Below, piece after piece: positions 24,456 to 36,255 of a stretch of 64,000 bases of DNA (its first letter is position 1; each line of letters begins with the position of its first letter). The stretch covers positions 4,468,462 to 4,532,461 of the forward strand of contig NC_012878.2 in NCBI RefSeq assembly GCF_000003195.3, in the 5' to 3' direction. This DNA is from Sorghum bicolor (lineage: Eukaryota > Streptophyta > Magnoliopsida > Poales > Poaceae). Below the pieces are notes generated by a model. It worked only from the letters and a program-made list of their open reading frames with translations, was not told the origin of the DNA and searched no databases. The translations under genes were made by a program, and so were the position numbers.

Positions 24456-24711
24456 CCCCCTCCGTTCCAAATTATAAGTCATTCCAAGAATCTTGGAGAG
24501 CTCATTTTCAAGTTTGACCAAAAATATAGAGAAAAATATAAAGATTTACGTCATAAAATAGGTACACTATGAAAATATAACTAACAAAGAATCTAATGAT
24601 ACTTGGTTGGTACAAAAAATATTATTATTTTGCTATAGAAATTTGGTCAAACTTGAAAAACTTTGACTCTCCAAGATTCTTGGAATGAGTTATAATTTGG
24701 GACGAAGGGAG
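24456..24711. mobile_element. Stowaway MITE
   Basis: Ends CCCCCTCCGTTCCAAATTAT and ATAATTTGGGACGAAGGGAG, 256 bp, flanked by TA on both sides (24454-24455, 24712-24713). The terminal CTCCCTCCGTTCC type and TA target are diagnostic of Stowaway (Tc1/mariner-derived). Confidence 0.88.
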
Positions 24712-24985
24712 TATATGCGAAACGATGAACAAAGATGAGCATGGTACGTACTAGTAGGTAATAAACAAAAATCAGAGTACAATTAAAATTTGCATATCTG
24801 TCCGATCCAAAAGGACGTGAGATTAATTTCGATGGAATAAAGCCATTCGATAACCTGAGAGTTGCAGCACATAGTTGTGAGAAATACACTTGCGAAAGAT
24901 TTTTATGTTCTGACCCCTGACAGTGAGGTAGTTGAAATCATGGAACAATTATTAGATCGATTATTTCGCAACTCTGTCGCGTGTG

Positions 24986-24986
<1 letters not shown>

Positions 24987-25047
<61 letters not shown>
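24987..25047. repeat. (TA)n microsatellite
   Basis: About 30 perfect TA units, 31 bp downstream (gene sense) of the P450 stop codon, probably in its 3' untranslated region or just beyond it. Confidence 0.95.
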
Positions 25048-25051
<4 letters not shown>

Positions 25052-25077
25052 TGGAGTTACCATCTTGAGCGTGGCTC

Positions 25078-28000
25078 TCAAATCAAAGGCCGGCAAAGGG
25101 AGGCAGGCATGGGGATAGGATGGAGGCGCGGCGTAGGGTTGAGCACGAGCGGGTGCAGCCGAGCCGAGACAAGCCCCTTCTTTTCGTCCATGTTGAGTGC
25201 CGGCGGCGGCGCCGCCGCCGCCATGTCGTTTCTTCCCCCCTGCGGCTGCTGCTGGTGAGGCACCGACCAGTCGAAGCACTGCACGAGCGCTGCGAGGAAC
25301 GCCGGCACGACCTGCACGGCGTATCCCATGCCGGGGCACGCACGGCGGCCACCGCCGAAGGGCATGAGCTGCATGCTCTGCGCATTGACCTCCACGCCCT
25401 CGCCGGCGCCGCCGGGCATGAAGCGCTCCGGGTTGAACTCGAGCGGCTTCTCCCAGTGCGCCGGGTCACGCCCCACGGAGTAGACGCTGAAGATGACGGT
25501 GGTGTTGGGCGGGATGGTGTAGCCACGGACGTGCACCGTGTCGATGGTCTCCCGCAGCGCGAACACCGCCGGCGGATGCAGGCGAAGAGTCTCCTTGAGC
25601 ACCGCCTGCAGGTAGGGCAGCTTCGCCACGTCCTCCTCGCCGACGAGCCGTGAGTTGCCGATCATGGCGTCAAGCTCTGCTCGCAGCTTCTCCATGCAGG
25701 CTGGGTGGTTCATCAGCTCTGCAAGCATCCACTCCACCGTCGTTGCTGTGGTGTCCGACCCCGCCGTGAAGATGTCCTGTACACGTACGTAGGTAAGGTA
25801 CCTACTGTGAGTATATATATGCAAGTGATGCACGTACATATATACACGTACACGCGGCGGCAGCGCATGCATATATACTAGGAGAATTGCTGTGGGAATG
25901 CAGATTAGTGGATTATATGGTATGATGATATGGACAAAATAAAATACTTATATGTTTTGCTTACGTAGATATTACAATTATGAATATTTTTATAATGGTT
26001 GGAGAGGCGATGAGAAACAATTGGTGTATCTATAACCGATGGACTTAGAACATAAAAAGCGATGAGAGACAATGGGATTAAGGCGATGAGAGGCGATAGA
26101 TGTGTCTATGGTCGGTGGATCATACGCGTCACGTCCTCTTCCACCGTCTCTGAAATTATGGGGAATAGAACCCTAAATAGAGGAGTGGTAATTCCTTTCT
26201 TTTTTTAATGAAGGGTACAAGGGTAAATTTATAACTGTAAAAATAAAATAATATTTTGAGTAGCATAGTTTGGGTGTATGATTCAAGTACTAAAGTGAAA
26301 TCTTCTTAAGTTCTCCACTTCTGAGAGTTCTCCAACGGGGGTGGGGGTCAATGGGTGAGCACTGTCGACGACGAGGATGGGGGCGAGCGCTATCGACAAC
26401 GGGCACGGGGGCAAGCACTATCGACGGCGGAGGCGACCAGTGGGGGCCAAGGCCGCCTCGGTGTCTGCGATGACGGCACGGATAGGAGTTCTCCACGGGG
26501 GGTGGGGGTCAACGGGTGAGCACTATCAACGACGAGGATGGGGGCGAGCGCTATCGACGGCGGGCACAGGGGCGAGCACTGTCAACGGCGAAGGCGACCA
26601 GTGGGGGAAGGGCGCCTCGGCGTCTGCGATGATGACACAGGTAGGGGCATGGAGCCAGCACGTCAGGCGGGGGCGCTGGGGAGGAGGTAGGAGCTATAGG
26701 CTCAGTGGCGGCAATGTTTAAGGGCGAGGGCAGGGCGGCACTGTGCAATAGGGCAAGGTCGAGGGAGAGCAGGCTTGCAGCGGCGGCAGCCAAACATGCG
26801 AGCTGTGTGTGATTTGGGAGAGACCGGGGAGTTCAGGCGTGGGGTGGTGGAGTGAGAGCCTGTGCGTAATTAATGACTAAATTGCTCTCGAACGAATTAA
26901 ATCAAGAAAAAATAATATTTAGTGGAGGCGATGGAAAGCGATTGGAAGCGATGTATGGCTAGTGGATTTTAGTTGTGTATGATGATGCATATTGCTTGGT
27001 TGGACAACTTATATATTGAGAGAAATAAAATGACTTTGCTGATGTGGACACTACAATATAATTGCATGGGCTAGTGGATTTTTATTAGTATGTGATAGTA
27101 GATTGTTTACAACTTGTATATTATGAGAAATAGATAGTGAGGTTTAGCTTTATAGAAGTATAAGATATCGAAGGCTCACCAGGACAAAGGCCTTTACGTT
27201 CTCTCTTGTGAGCTTCACCTCTGCGTTCTCGTCCTCTGCGGCATCCATGAGTATATCCAGCAAGTCCTTGGCCTCCGTCGTCGTCGGCGTCGTCGTCGGT
27301 TGTGGACGACGACGTGCCTCCTCCTTTTTCTTGATCAAGATCTCAAGTAGCGCGTCGAACTTGGCGTGAACCTCGTGCGCCCTCCGGTCGAGTCCCTGCA
27401 GATCAAATGGGCGGAAGAGCGAGATGTAGTCGGCGATGTTGAAGGTACCGACGAGCTCCGTCACCTCCTTGGCGCAGTGCCGCGCCGTCTCCGTCAAGTG
27501 GTCGGGCAGCGCGCTGGCCGTCATGCGCATGATGGCGTTGTTGGCCATGGCGATGAGCTGCGCGCTGAGGTCGATGCTGCCGCCTCCCCGCCCCGCCGCC
27601 GCCGCCGCCTCCCGCAGCACGGCGGCGAGCTCGCCGTCGCGGACGGGGCGCAGCAGGTCCAGCGTCCGAGCTCCCAGCAGCTCCGACATGCACAGGCGCT
27701 TCATGAAGCGCCACTGGTCGCCGTAGGGCGCGAACGCGAAGCCGGCGGTGCCGTACGCCAGGAGGCTGGTCACCGCCGAGTGTCCCCGCTGGGGGATGCT
27801 GGCCTCCAACCTCAGGAGGTCTCGCGCGGCTTCGGCGGAGCCAACGACGACGGCGTGGTTTGAAGGACCGAGGCGGAGGTACACCAAGGGGCCGTAGCGG
27901 CGGACGAGGCGGTGGAAGGCGTGGTGCGGGGGAGGACGAATGAGGTGGTGGAGGTGCCCCAGCAATGGAAGCCCCGGTGGGCTCGGGGGAAGCTTATTGT

Positions 28001-28187
28001 TATCGCCCTGCTTGCTGCCCCTTGTGCCGACGACTGACGACGACATCGTGGTGATGAAGAGGAGGACGACGACGACGACGGCAACGAGGGTGATGAGCAT
28101 GGCTACTACTGCATTACTGGTACTGTCTGCGTTTCCGGCGAGGATGATGCTGCTGGCAGTGGCAGTGGCAGCATCGACGACATCCAT
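25078..28187 (-). CDS. Cytochrome P450, CYP93-like (clan 71)
   Basis: Exons 28187-27180 and 25776-25078 (TGA), 568 residues, one phase-0 intron just before the I-helix. Seen: a hydrophobic membrane anchor near residues 28-50, proline hinge [30 protein letters not shown] (C-helix), I-helix oxygen-binding AGSDTT at the start of exon 2, ExxR in [15 protein letters not shown], and heme loop [10 protein letters not shown] with the cysteine ligand. The ER-bound monooxygenase fold is complete. The [12 protein letters not shown] and APYG..WRF..KLCM style suggests CYP93. Grass CYP93G members act on flavanones (flavone synthase II or flavanone 2-hydroxylase), but the substrate cannot be read here. The N-terminus is about 25 residues longer than usual, and the C-terminus runs about 10-15 residues past the normal end. 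Confidence 0.9.
25777..27179 (-). other. Intron of the P450 gene
   Basis: 1403 bp, donor GTGAGC and acceptor TACAG on the minus strand, at the position typical for clan-71 P450 genes. It contains a GC-rich duplicated block (26326-26647) in AT-rich sequence with repeated GCGATGAGAGGCGAT-like words, suggesting an inserted, unclassified element. Confidence 0.8.
26326..26647. repeat. 161-bp tandem duplication in the P450 intron
   Basis: Two direct copies, starting AGTTCTCC at 26326 and at 26487. Each contains GGGTGAGCACT, GACGAGGATGGGGGCGAGCG and GCGACCAGTGGGGG. The copies differ by scattered substitutions and small indels, so the duplication is not very recent. Confidence 0.85.
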
Positions 28188-28985
28188 GGCTGGGGCTGGG
28201 GGCTGCCAAGCTTTAGCGCTGTTGCCTGTGTGCTCTGCTGCTGCCTAATACTACGTATAATCGTCGTTGCATTGCACCTTCCTCTTCGTGCGGCCCGGGA
28301 ACTTATTATATAGTACTCCCGATTGTACTGTAGTAGGCTGTTGTACGTTGTTGGCTTTTAGCTTACGGAGTATATAGCTATGGCTTTGGTGTTGGTCCGG
28401 GAGTATTGTATATATCGATCTTTGGTCTTTTGGCATTTAACTTTTTAGAAAATAACTTCATAAACAACTTTCTAGATGAACTTTCTAGATGAAGCTAAGC
28501 TGTTTTGAAAAAAATATTTAAGTTTCACCAACTACTTCATGCATAGTTGAGAGAAAAAAATGAGAGAAAACTGCAATAACCTACTTTTCTCAGCTGCATC
28601 CAAACTTATATCTTTGTGAGAGGAGGGGAAAAACAACTTCACCTATGAAGCTATTTTGAAAATAAATGTTTGATAAAAAAAACAGCTCACAACAGCTTAT
28701 GAAGCTGTTGTGAACTGTATCAAACCTGCCCTTTGTTTTAAATCTTCGGCTAAGCATCTTAGCTGTTGTCGTCCTCTTCAACAGCTATGCCCAGCCATAT
28801 ATATGTGAGAAATACGAAACCATCCCGGCCGTTTGTCAATTTATGTAGGTATAGATCATGTGACCTGAAAACAAACATAGACTGCACGTAGCCTTATATA
28901 TTACTAGCAAGTAGTCTAGCCTTACAGATCATGTAGAAATATATCAGGTAGAGCAACTGTCATTTGAAAGTAGGGATGAAAATAA
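28188..28985. other. Upstream region of the P450 gene
   Basis: No gene is seen. GC-rich close to the start codon, then AT-rich with CTTTCTAGATGAA repeated in tandem (28470-28495) and AGCTGTTTTGAA / AACAGCTTATGAAGCTGTT motifs. A TATA-like TATATAG lies near 28310 in gene sense, but I cannot fix a promoter. Confidence 0.4.
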
Positions 28986-29223
28986 GGCCTTGTTTAGTTC
29001 ACCCAAAAAACCAAAAACTTTTCAAGTTTCTCCATCACATTGAATTTTGCGGCACATACATGGAGTATTAAATATGAAATCAAAATAAAAACTAATTGCA
29101 CAGTTTGACTGTAAATCACAAGATGAATCTTTTGAACCTAGTTACTCCATTATTGAACAATGTTTATCAAATAAAAACGAAAATGCTACAGTATCCAACC
29201 AAAAAATTTGAGCCTAAACAGAG
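28986..29223. mobile_element. GGCCTTGTTTAG-family MITE, worn right end
   Basis: Left end GGCCTTGTTTAGTTCACCC preceded by TAA; internal CACATTGAATTTTGCGGCACA and GAATCTTTTGAACC blocks; right end degenerate (GAGCCTAAACAGAG). Confidence 0.65.
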
Positions 29224-29262
29224 ATATTAGAAATCAACAAACACCACAAACAACTACACTTA

Positions 29263-29505
29263 GGCCTTGTTTAGTTCCGAAAAGTGAAAAGATTTCGGTA
29301 CCGTAGCACTTTCGTTTGTTTGTGATAAATATTATCCAATTATGGACTAACTAGGATCAAAAGATTCGTCTCGTGATTTACAGCTAAACTGTGTAATTAG
29401 TTTTTATTTTCGTCTGTATTTAATGTTTCATGCATGTGCCAGAAGATTCGATGTGACGGAGAATCTTGATAACTTTTTAGTTTTCAGGGTGAACTAAACA
29501 AGGCC
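29263..29505. mobile_element. GGCCTTGTTTAG-family MITE
   Basis: 243 bp, ends GGCCTTGTTTAGTTCCG and GAACTAAACAAGGCC, flanked by TTA and TAA. It directly precedes the SINA-like fragment. Confidence 0.8.
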
Positions 29506-29579
29506 TAATAACCTTTGGCATGTCGTTGAACAGGGATCAACCCTTACAGACCAGACCAGACACGTCCAGAAACTAAACC

Positions 29580-29830
29580 AGTTGGTGAGCAGTGGCATAG
29601 ATATCCAGCAGGTTCTATAATTTACAGCACTACCAGTCTATTACTAGATAACAATACGAAATTTGATCAGGATACCATCCTTTTCAGGGGTCTCCAATAA
29701 CTGGATTTGATACCATAAACTGGAAGCAGTCGTCAGGTTTAGGAAGCCCATTGGAGAGGTCTGTGCAGATTACTATATATGAACCTTGATTCCTGGAAAT
29801 GCGAATGGTTGATTGTGAACTGATAGGCTA
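29580..29830 (-). pseudogene. 3' fragment of a SINA-like gene related to gene A
   Basis: The minus strand carries CTDLSNGLPKPDDCFQFMVSN, nearly the same as the gene A C-terminus (TDLSNGLPKPDDCFQVVVPN). Similarity to gene A continues past the coding end into the 3' untranslated region (shared GTGCTGTAAATTATAGAAC and GATATCTATGCC). Upstream it stops abruptly near 29830 with no RING exon. A base-level shift after VIGDP breaks the frame. It is a partial copy of an A-type gene, not expressed as an E3. Confidence 0.8.
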
Positions 29831-29861
29831 AATAAACTTTACCGCGTGCAGGTCTCAACGG

Positions 29862-29960
29862 AGATGTGCCGGGGCGGAGTGGTCAAAGCCAGAGGCTTAG
29901 AGGTCGGGCGAGCGTGCATGAGGGGACGGGCGAATCCCTGAGTCAAACTACTCTGTCGCC
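29862..29960 (+). mobile_element. Possible tRNA-derived (SINE-like) segment
   Basis: GGCGGAGTGGTCAAAGCCAG resembles a degenerate Pol III A box, and GACGGGCGAATCCCTG about 45 bp later a B box with one base missing. No poly-A or poly-T tail or target duplication is visible. Weak call. Confidence 0.25.
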
Positions 29961-30405
29961 ACTTCGAATTACGAAGGAAAAAGAATCGGTTCCGTTCCGA
30001 TTCTCCCATCCAGCGAGTAAAGTTGAGGTGTTAAATGGAGTGTCATATAAGATATTCGGATATTAATAAAAAAATAAATTATATAATCTATCAGTTATCA
30101 TGAGACGAATTTATTGAGCCTACTTAATCCATCATTAGCATATGGTCCAGTAGCAACATGTTATCAAATCATGGACAATTAGACTTAATAAATTAGTCTT
30201 AATTTGTATATTTGGTTTTATAAATAATCTATATTTAATACTTCATGCATGTGTTCAAAACATAACGACTAAGTTTACGATGTGGAACCAAGCATTTTTG
30301 GTGATTCATGTGAGAAACAGATTCGTTTCTACCATCCAAATGGGCCCTAGTCATTGCCAAGTCGAAAAAGCACCTAATGTCCCTCGAGTATTACACAATG
30401 CAAGT

Positions 30406-30590
30406 TAGATTTGCCTCCCACAACCGAGAAATTAGACTTTTAGATTGCTCAAACTTTTGAAATTTATCTCCAGCTATTTTGAAAACGGCTACGCGAGAGG
30501 CCCTAGATTTGCCTCCCTCAACCGAGAAACTAGACTTTTATATTGCTCCAACTTTTGAAATCTGTCTCCAGCTATTTTGAAAACGGCTTT
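30406..30590. repeat. 98-bp tandem duplication
   Basis: Two direct copies starting TAGATTTGCCTCCC at 30406 and 30504. Both contain AACCGAGAAA, TAGACTTTTA and CTCCAGCTATTTTGAAAACGG, with a handful of substitutions. Confidence 0.85.
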
Positions 30591-30648
30591 TATATTAACC
30601 GACCTAGCATCACATTAGCCGTCCTGCACAGTCTCACGAGAGAGTCAA

Positions 30649-30890
30649 GGCCTTGTTAATTGAAGAGGTGAAAAATTGTTAGGTACTATAACACTTTTAT
30701 TTTTATTTGGTAATTATTGTCCAACCATAAATTAACTAGGCTCAAAAGATTTGTCTCGTAAATTACAGATAAACTATGCAATTAGTTATTTCTTCTATCT
30801 ATATTTAATGTTCCATGCATATGTCGCAAGATTCAATGTGACGGAAAATCTCGAAAAGTTTTTAAATTTTGGGCTGAACTAAACAAGGTC
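30649..30890. mobile_element. GGCCTTGTTTAG-family MITE
   Basis: Ends GGCCTTGTTAATTG and GAACTAAACAAGGTC, 242 bp, with the family's central TAGGCTCAAAAGATTTGTC block. Confidence 0.75.
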
Positions 30891-30954
30891 TAAATTAGAG
30901 TTTTGAGATAATAATTCTGGGAGAGAAATTGAAATGTATAAAAAAAGTGTCGAA

Positions 30955-31330
30955 AGGTCGTATATTGGCCCAGTGCCTACAAAATCAAAAAAAAATCTTT
31001 GCCAAGTGCCTACAAAGAGGACACTCGGCAAATAATTTTTGGAAATTTTTTTTCGCCTTTGCCGAGTGCTGGCCCAGAGAACACTCGGCAAAGCGACCGT
31101 CAGTTACAAAATTGCCAGCAACTTTTCGTTGCCAAGGGCTCCCGAAGACACTCGTCAAAATCTTTGACGAGTGCCCGATAGAAGACACTCGGCAAAGTCT
31201 TTGAGGCACTCGGCAAAGAACCCTTTACCGACAAAAAAATTACCAAAGGCTCTTTGTCGAGTGTGACATTCAACAAAGGCTTTATCGAGTAAGTGGCAGA
31301 TAATTTTTTTGTGACACTATACGTCTGAGC
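30955..31330. mobile_element. CACTA fragment (subterminal repeat array)
   Basis: About eight copies of TTTGCCGAGTG or CACTCGGCAAAG in both orientations, as in the complete CACTA elements at 55.4 and 58.9 kb. No CACTA terminus is visible on either side, so this is a remnant. Confidence 0.7.
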
Positions 31331-31387
31331 ATTGACCATTGATGGTCAAAAGATTGACTAGGTCCAAATAGGAAAGTACAAAACTAA

Positions 31388-31719
31388 GGCTTTGTTTAGT
31401 TTCCATCTAAAAATTTTATATCTCATCGCATCAAATGTTTGAACACATGCATGTAGTGTTAGATATAGACGAAAAACTAATTACACAGTTTGATTATAAA
31501 ATCACGAGATGAATTTTTTAAGCCTAATTAGTTTATGATTAGATACTAATTGCTATACTATGTGCTACTGATGAATTAATTAGACTTAATGAATTAGTCT
31601 CACAGTTTGTAGACAGGTTCTGTAATTTATTTTTTTAGACTATGTTTAGTACTTCAAATGTGTGCCGATATATCTGATGTGACATTAAAAGACTTTATGT
31701 TATGGAACTAAACAAGGCC
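31388..31719. mobile_element. Longer GGCCTTGTTTAG-type MITE
   Basis: Ends GGCTTTGTTTAGTTTCC and GGAACTAAACAAGGCC, 332 bp. The interior differs from the 230-240-bp copies (contains TGATTAGATACTAATTGC and GTGCCGATATATCTG), suggesting a subfamily. Confidence 0.65.
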
Positions 31720-32927
31720 TTAGCGGCCAAAGTTCGGTAGATGTCACATCTCAAACTTGTCAGATTCTCGTACTTTTTTTTAATGCAATGCATGGTAGCC
31801 AACAAGATTAGATGATTAACAAATAAAAATTTTTACTATGACCGGAGAAATTAGACCGTTACATTGACGATGAGCGATAATATTTGTGCGGTATCCCTTC
31901 GGACATCAGTCGGATATATCCGTTCAGATTTGATTTTGGTGCTATTGAGATGGTGTGCCATTATGTCTGTTTTTATAAGTCTCCCTACAGTATCGTATCA
32001 TTTGTTTTGAACTTATTAGCTGAATCTAATATCTATTTAGTATTGTTTTTCTTTTATAACAGATCTGCCATGGTTTTTCGGCCAAGGTTCTACTCATACT
32101 ACAAGCTAGGCAGAGCGGTCTGCCACAATGTTGGCATGTTGCTATTGCATTCTATGATGGCGTGGTGTTGTTAAGACGTTGTGCCATTAGGTCTTTCTTT
32201 CTTGTCTATAACTCTCTCTCTATATATATAATATTACTTATATTTATTCATTTCGTATTTTTATGCATTCAAAATTCCAAAATTTATATTTTTTGATCTT
32301 TTCTCTCTTTGTATATTTGTTTTAATTATCTACTTTCGTTCCCATGTATTTTGCTTTTTTAAGCATAATTTATTAGAATTTGGAATCATGGAGCGCTTGA
32401 ATGATTGCTAAACATGTCATATATATGCATATGGTTTTACTCAACAAAGAATTCATTATCGACTGGCGGTAATGTAGTCTCACTCTCACATGCATATTTG
32501 TAACTGGAACCATCCACATTTGTATGTATATATTTAACAGTATATATTCACCTACGAATCTAAGAGAAAATATAAGAATGAGATCGGTAGTTTACTGGCG
32601 GTATTCAGAACTCTGCTGGTCTAACACGGCGGCTTTGATGTCCAGAGCCTTTTCACACCTTGACATATATATGCAGTATATTTCATTTTATCCGTCAGAG
32701 GTACATGCCAAACAAGTCAATATCAAAAGCAGGCCTAAAATATATTAATTTTCTTATTAAGTACTCTGTTGGTTTACCTTATAAGCCGTATTTTTTCGAT
32801 CAGTCAATAGTATTTTTGTCTCACAATAAATCAGTGGACAATATTTTCAATCATAATGTGATTTTTGGATTCAGGTACAGGTAGTATTATTAGCCATTTC
32901 AAAAAAATGATGTGATTTTCAAGGGTG
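31720..32927. other. AT-rich intergenic DNA
   Basis: No gene or element boundaries recognised. Short reading frames have no family resemblance and AT-driven composition. Confidence 0.5.
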
Positions 32928-34205
32928 TTTTTTTTTTACGAAAGGCAACTTATATATTACTAGCAGCAAGAAGCTGCAATGAGGGAGAAAGAATCCCAAG
33001 TTACAGATTGCAGTGCCGCATGCAGAGGGCAACTGCTACCATGAGACTCATTGGTACAAGTTATACAAGGTAGATTACACTGATCATCTAAGTGCCTGAA
33101 AGCTTGAGTAGCAAGTGTATGGGCTGTAGCATTGAAACCCCTTGCAATCTTCAGCACTTGGATATTCTGATTGGATACTTCATTTAAAAACCTTTGAGTG
33201 AAAGGCTTTATCTCCCAAAGAGGGGGTGAGTTGAGATCTTGGCCATTGAAGAAGTTGACAAGCTGCTGGTTATCAGTTAAGAATGAAATGTCATTTGTTT
33301 GAAGCAAGGAGATGATTGAGGCTGCCAAGGCGAGACCAGCTGCCTCAACCATTAGAACTGAGGTGATATTGCTGATCTTGGCTTTGATGAAGAACCTGGC
33401 TTGGTTTCTTGGATCTATGACAAAAATCCCAAGCCCTGCTTTCCTTGGATCGGAGACCAACATGTCCGGGAGAGTGGATGCATCAGAGTAGCATTTGACA
33501 CCCCGGAGTAGCATAGGATACCTGCAAGTAGCTTGATTGGCCATAAGGCCAAGTCTGAACTCATTACATGGAAGAGGCTCCGGTGGTTCTTCATTCTCAA
33601 TATGTTGACCTGCAGAAATAGAATTTTGTGCATATGGCGCGCTGCAAACACTTTCTGATGATGCAGAAAACTTACTGCATGAAGCAAAAACATCAATGTC
33701 CGCTTCTATCGCATAATGTACCTGCAAAATAGACTATTTTTTCCTGCCAAATCGAAAATCATTTCTAGCTTTCCAAATGAACCAAAGAGTAGTCATTATT
33801 CTTAGCAAAACAGATTCTGGAGTGTTCCTGTTGATGATCGCCGCTAAAATTTCCTGCACTCCATCCTGTTCAGAAGGAAGCATAGAGGTGCACAAAGGAG
33901 TTTTGGCAGAAAACCAAACTGCCCTTGCAAAGTTGCAATGGAAAAATAAATGAGCGTCGTTTTCAACTAGGTTGCAGTGAGCACAACTTTTGCTGATTTT
34001 ATTTGTCAAATTCCCTGCCCTAGCCCCCGTAGCAATGGCCCTCCTAATTAGTCTCCAAGCAAAACATTTTATGTTAGGGGCTAAGAGTTTGAGAGCCCAA
34101 ACTCTATCCATGATGTTCATTACCTGTGCAGAGATGGTTCTAGTAGGTAGAGCCGCCACTACATATGCTCTTGGTACCTTCTTCTTTCCAGTGACCAGGG
34201 TTTTT
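32928..34205 (-). mobile_element. 5'-truncated LINE with RNase H domain
   Basis: The poly-A tail is the plus-strand T run 32928-32937. Minus-strand frame 34282-33734 encodes a reverse-transcriptase zinc-binding block (WALKLLAPNIKCFAWRLI...CAHC...HLFFHCNFA). Frame 33727-32960 encodes a plant-LINE type RNase H (KCYSDAS start, AAGLALAASI, SFLTDNQQLV). The two pieces are out of frame at about 33730, and the RT core is missing. Dead 3' copy; the 5' border is approximate. Confidence 0.82.
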
Positions 34206-34629
34206 TTTTGGCAAAATTTCATCAAAATTTCTAAAATTTCGCTTTTTTCGTTGAGGTCTGAAACTTTTTTTATATCAGTCAAATTTTTTGATTAAATTCA
34301 TGTTTCGCTTCGAGATTACTCTAAACGATAATAAAATGATCTACCATATCTCCTAGTCTTAATAAAGCCTAATTTTTTTTCAAAATTATTTAATTTTCTC
34401 ACTCACATATTTCATGGCATTAGAATACGCAGCTCATCCACCGTCAGCCCGTTGTACAACCGCGACGATATATTGTATTATTTCGTTGATATTATATAAA
34501 TTTATGATAAGTGATAGATTAGAAAGTTTTTATAGTAAGATGACGCCAATTTTTTAAAAAAATCAATTTAAATTTATTAAAATTTAGTCTAAAATTTCCA
34601 AAATGTCTAAAATTTCTTATCTGTAGGTG

Positions 34630-34905
34630 CCGAAAAAACTTTTCTACCAAAAAAAGAAAACCTTGCTTTCCACTCGGCATCCAAAGCAGATGGCCGGAAG
34701 AGCGGAACAGAAGGAGTTGAGACGAGCATACACCGGGTCACGGAGACGGAGGTCCGGTGAGCGGCTCCGGCTCCGGTGCCGGCCGGAGGACGAGACCCAA
34801 AGCAGATGCGACCCTGTCTCGTGGGCGCATGAGGATCGGAGCCTTCGTGCAGGTGGACGACCGGAGCTTCTTCGAAGCGGTCCCTCGAGGGCCAGCAATT
34901 TCCTT
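34630..34905 (+). other. GC-rich segment beside CACTA debris
   Basis: Open in several frames; one reads RMRIGAFVQVDDRSFFEAV before entering the CACTA repeats. I recognise no domain. It may be a gene piece caught in or beside the CACTA element. Confidence 0.3.
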
Positions 34906-36255
34906 CAGACCCCCAAGAATATACAATTACTTTGAGGGTTGTATAAAACTTCCAAGAAAATGCATATTTTTGAGTGCTAAACCAAACCGCTAAGTTAAAT
35001 CTATATTTCCTTGAGTGCTAGTTGAAACCGCCAAGGTAATTCTATATTTCCTTGAGTGTTATTATAAACCACCAAAGGTAATTCACATTTCTTTGGGTGT
35101 AACTAGAAACCGCCAAGGAAGTTCTAGTTTCTTTGGGTGTAAACCCTCAAGTAAATTATTGTAGCTGCCAAGGAAAAAACAATTTATAGTCATATTTCTC
35201 TTAACCACCGATATAGTGAACTCATTGCATTCTTGTTAATTAGACATTGCATTTTATAGACATGAACGCTCCATTGACATGTTTGGAAAATGATATATAA
35301 CTTTTGTTAGTAAATTAATCTAATAAAAGTTATAATTTTGTGTTGTTATGCATTAGAGAATGCATATACTAGCACTTAGCTTGAGATGCCTGCTTATTTT
35401 AAAGCTAAAATGTAACATAATACCGTATGGAGGCAAAGTTTATATCAAAGTTATAGAACCCGAAGAGATATACAACTTCTTAGTTGATGAAATTTTTATT
35501 TGAAATTATTTGAGGTTCATAAAATATGTTTTAGATTATTAGAACTTTAAACTTTAAATTTTTTGAATCTTTCAAATGACCTCAGATAGAGATACAATCT
35601 AAACCAAAGTTATAGTACTCGATGAGATATAAAACTTTATAATTCAAACTTTTTTCATTTGAAATCATTTAGGTTCTCAAATATTCATTACAAGATCCAC
35701 TAAACTGAAAAGAAAAAGAAAGAAACATTCACTTAGTCACAAAAGACTTCGTGGTGTAGTGGTAAGTTAGTTTCACATAGAGTATCAAGTCTTGAGTTCG
35801 ATTCTCAATTACAACTAATATGATATTATTTCTCTTTTTTCCATGCATATCCTTGAGGGTCATCAGCACTCAAGAAAACATCTATTCTTGGGTGTTTTTA
35901 CATTTTCTTGGGTGCCATCGGCACTCAAGGAAACCTATATCCTTGGGTGTTTTTACATTTGGGTGTTTTTACATTTTCTTGAGTGTCATTGGCACTCAAG
36001 GAAACCTATATCCTTGGGTGTCGTTACATTTTCTTGACGATGTTAAAAATCTGACCACTGATTTATTTTCTTGACGGTTTAACCCTCAAGGAATTGATTT
36101 GTGGCGGCCGGCACTCAAGAAAATAGTATTTCCTTGTCTCTCTATCCTTGGCGGCCATTCCTTGAGTGCTAGCCGCCAATATTGATTTTCTTGGCGGTTT
36201 TAGGGGTTTCCTTGAGGGCTTTTGACCCTCAAGGGTATTCAGTTTTGTGGTAGTG
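34905..36255. mobile_element. CACTA-type element, right end at 36255
   Basis: Many copies of TTCCTTGAGTG / CACTCAAGGAAA in both orientations at 34.9-35.15 and 35.85-36.24 kb form paired subterminal arrays. The right terminus is TTTTGTGGTAGTG, ending at 36255. A matching CACTA left end is not visible, so the left boundary is approximate. This family (CTTGAGTG) differs from the GCCGAGTG family. The terminus lies only 39 bp before the start codon of SINA-like gene C. Confidence 0.7.
35752..35805 (+). promoter_or_regulatory. tRNA-like Pol III A/B boxes inside CACTA element
   Basis: TGGTGTAGTGG (35752-35762) matches the A-box consensus TRGYNNARNGG exactly. AGTTCGATTCT (35795-35805) matches the B box except its first and last base. 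The spacing of 32 bp is tRNA-like. There is no foldable acceptor stem, so it is not a functional tRNA gene. Confidence 0.5.

Noticed and set aside
25120..25653. 177-codon plus-strand frame
   Set aside because: Antisense shadow of the GC-rich P450 exon 2; the minus-strand frame carries the heme-binding and ExxR motifs.
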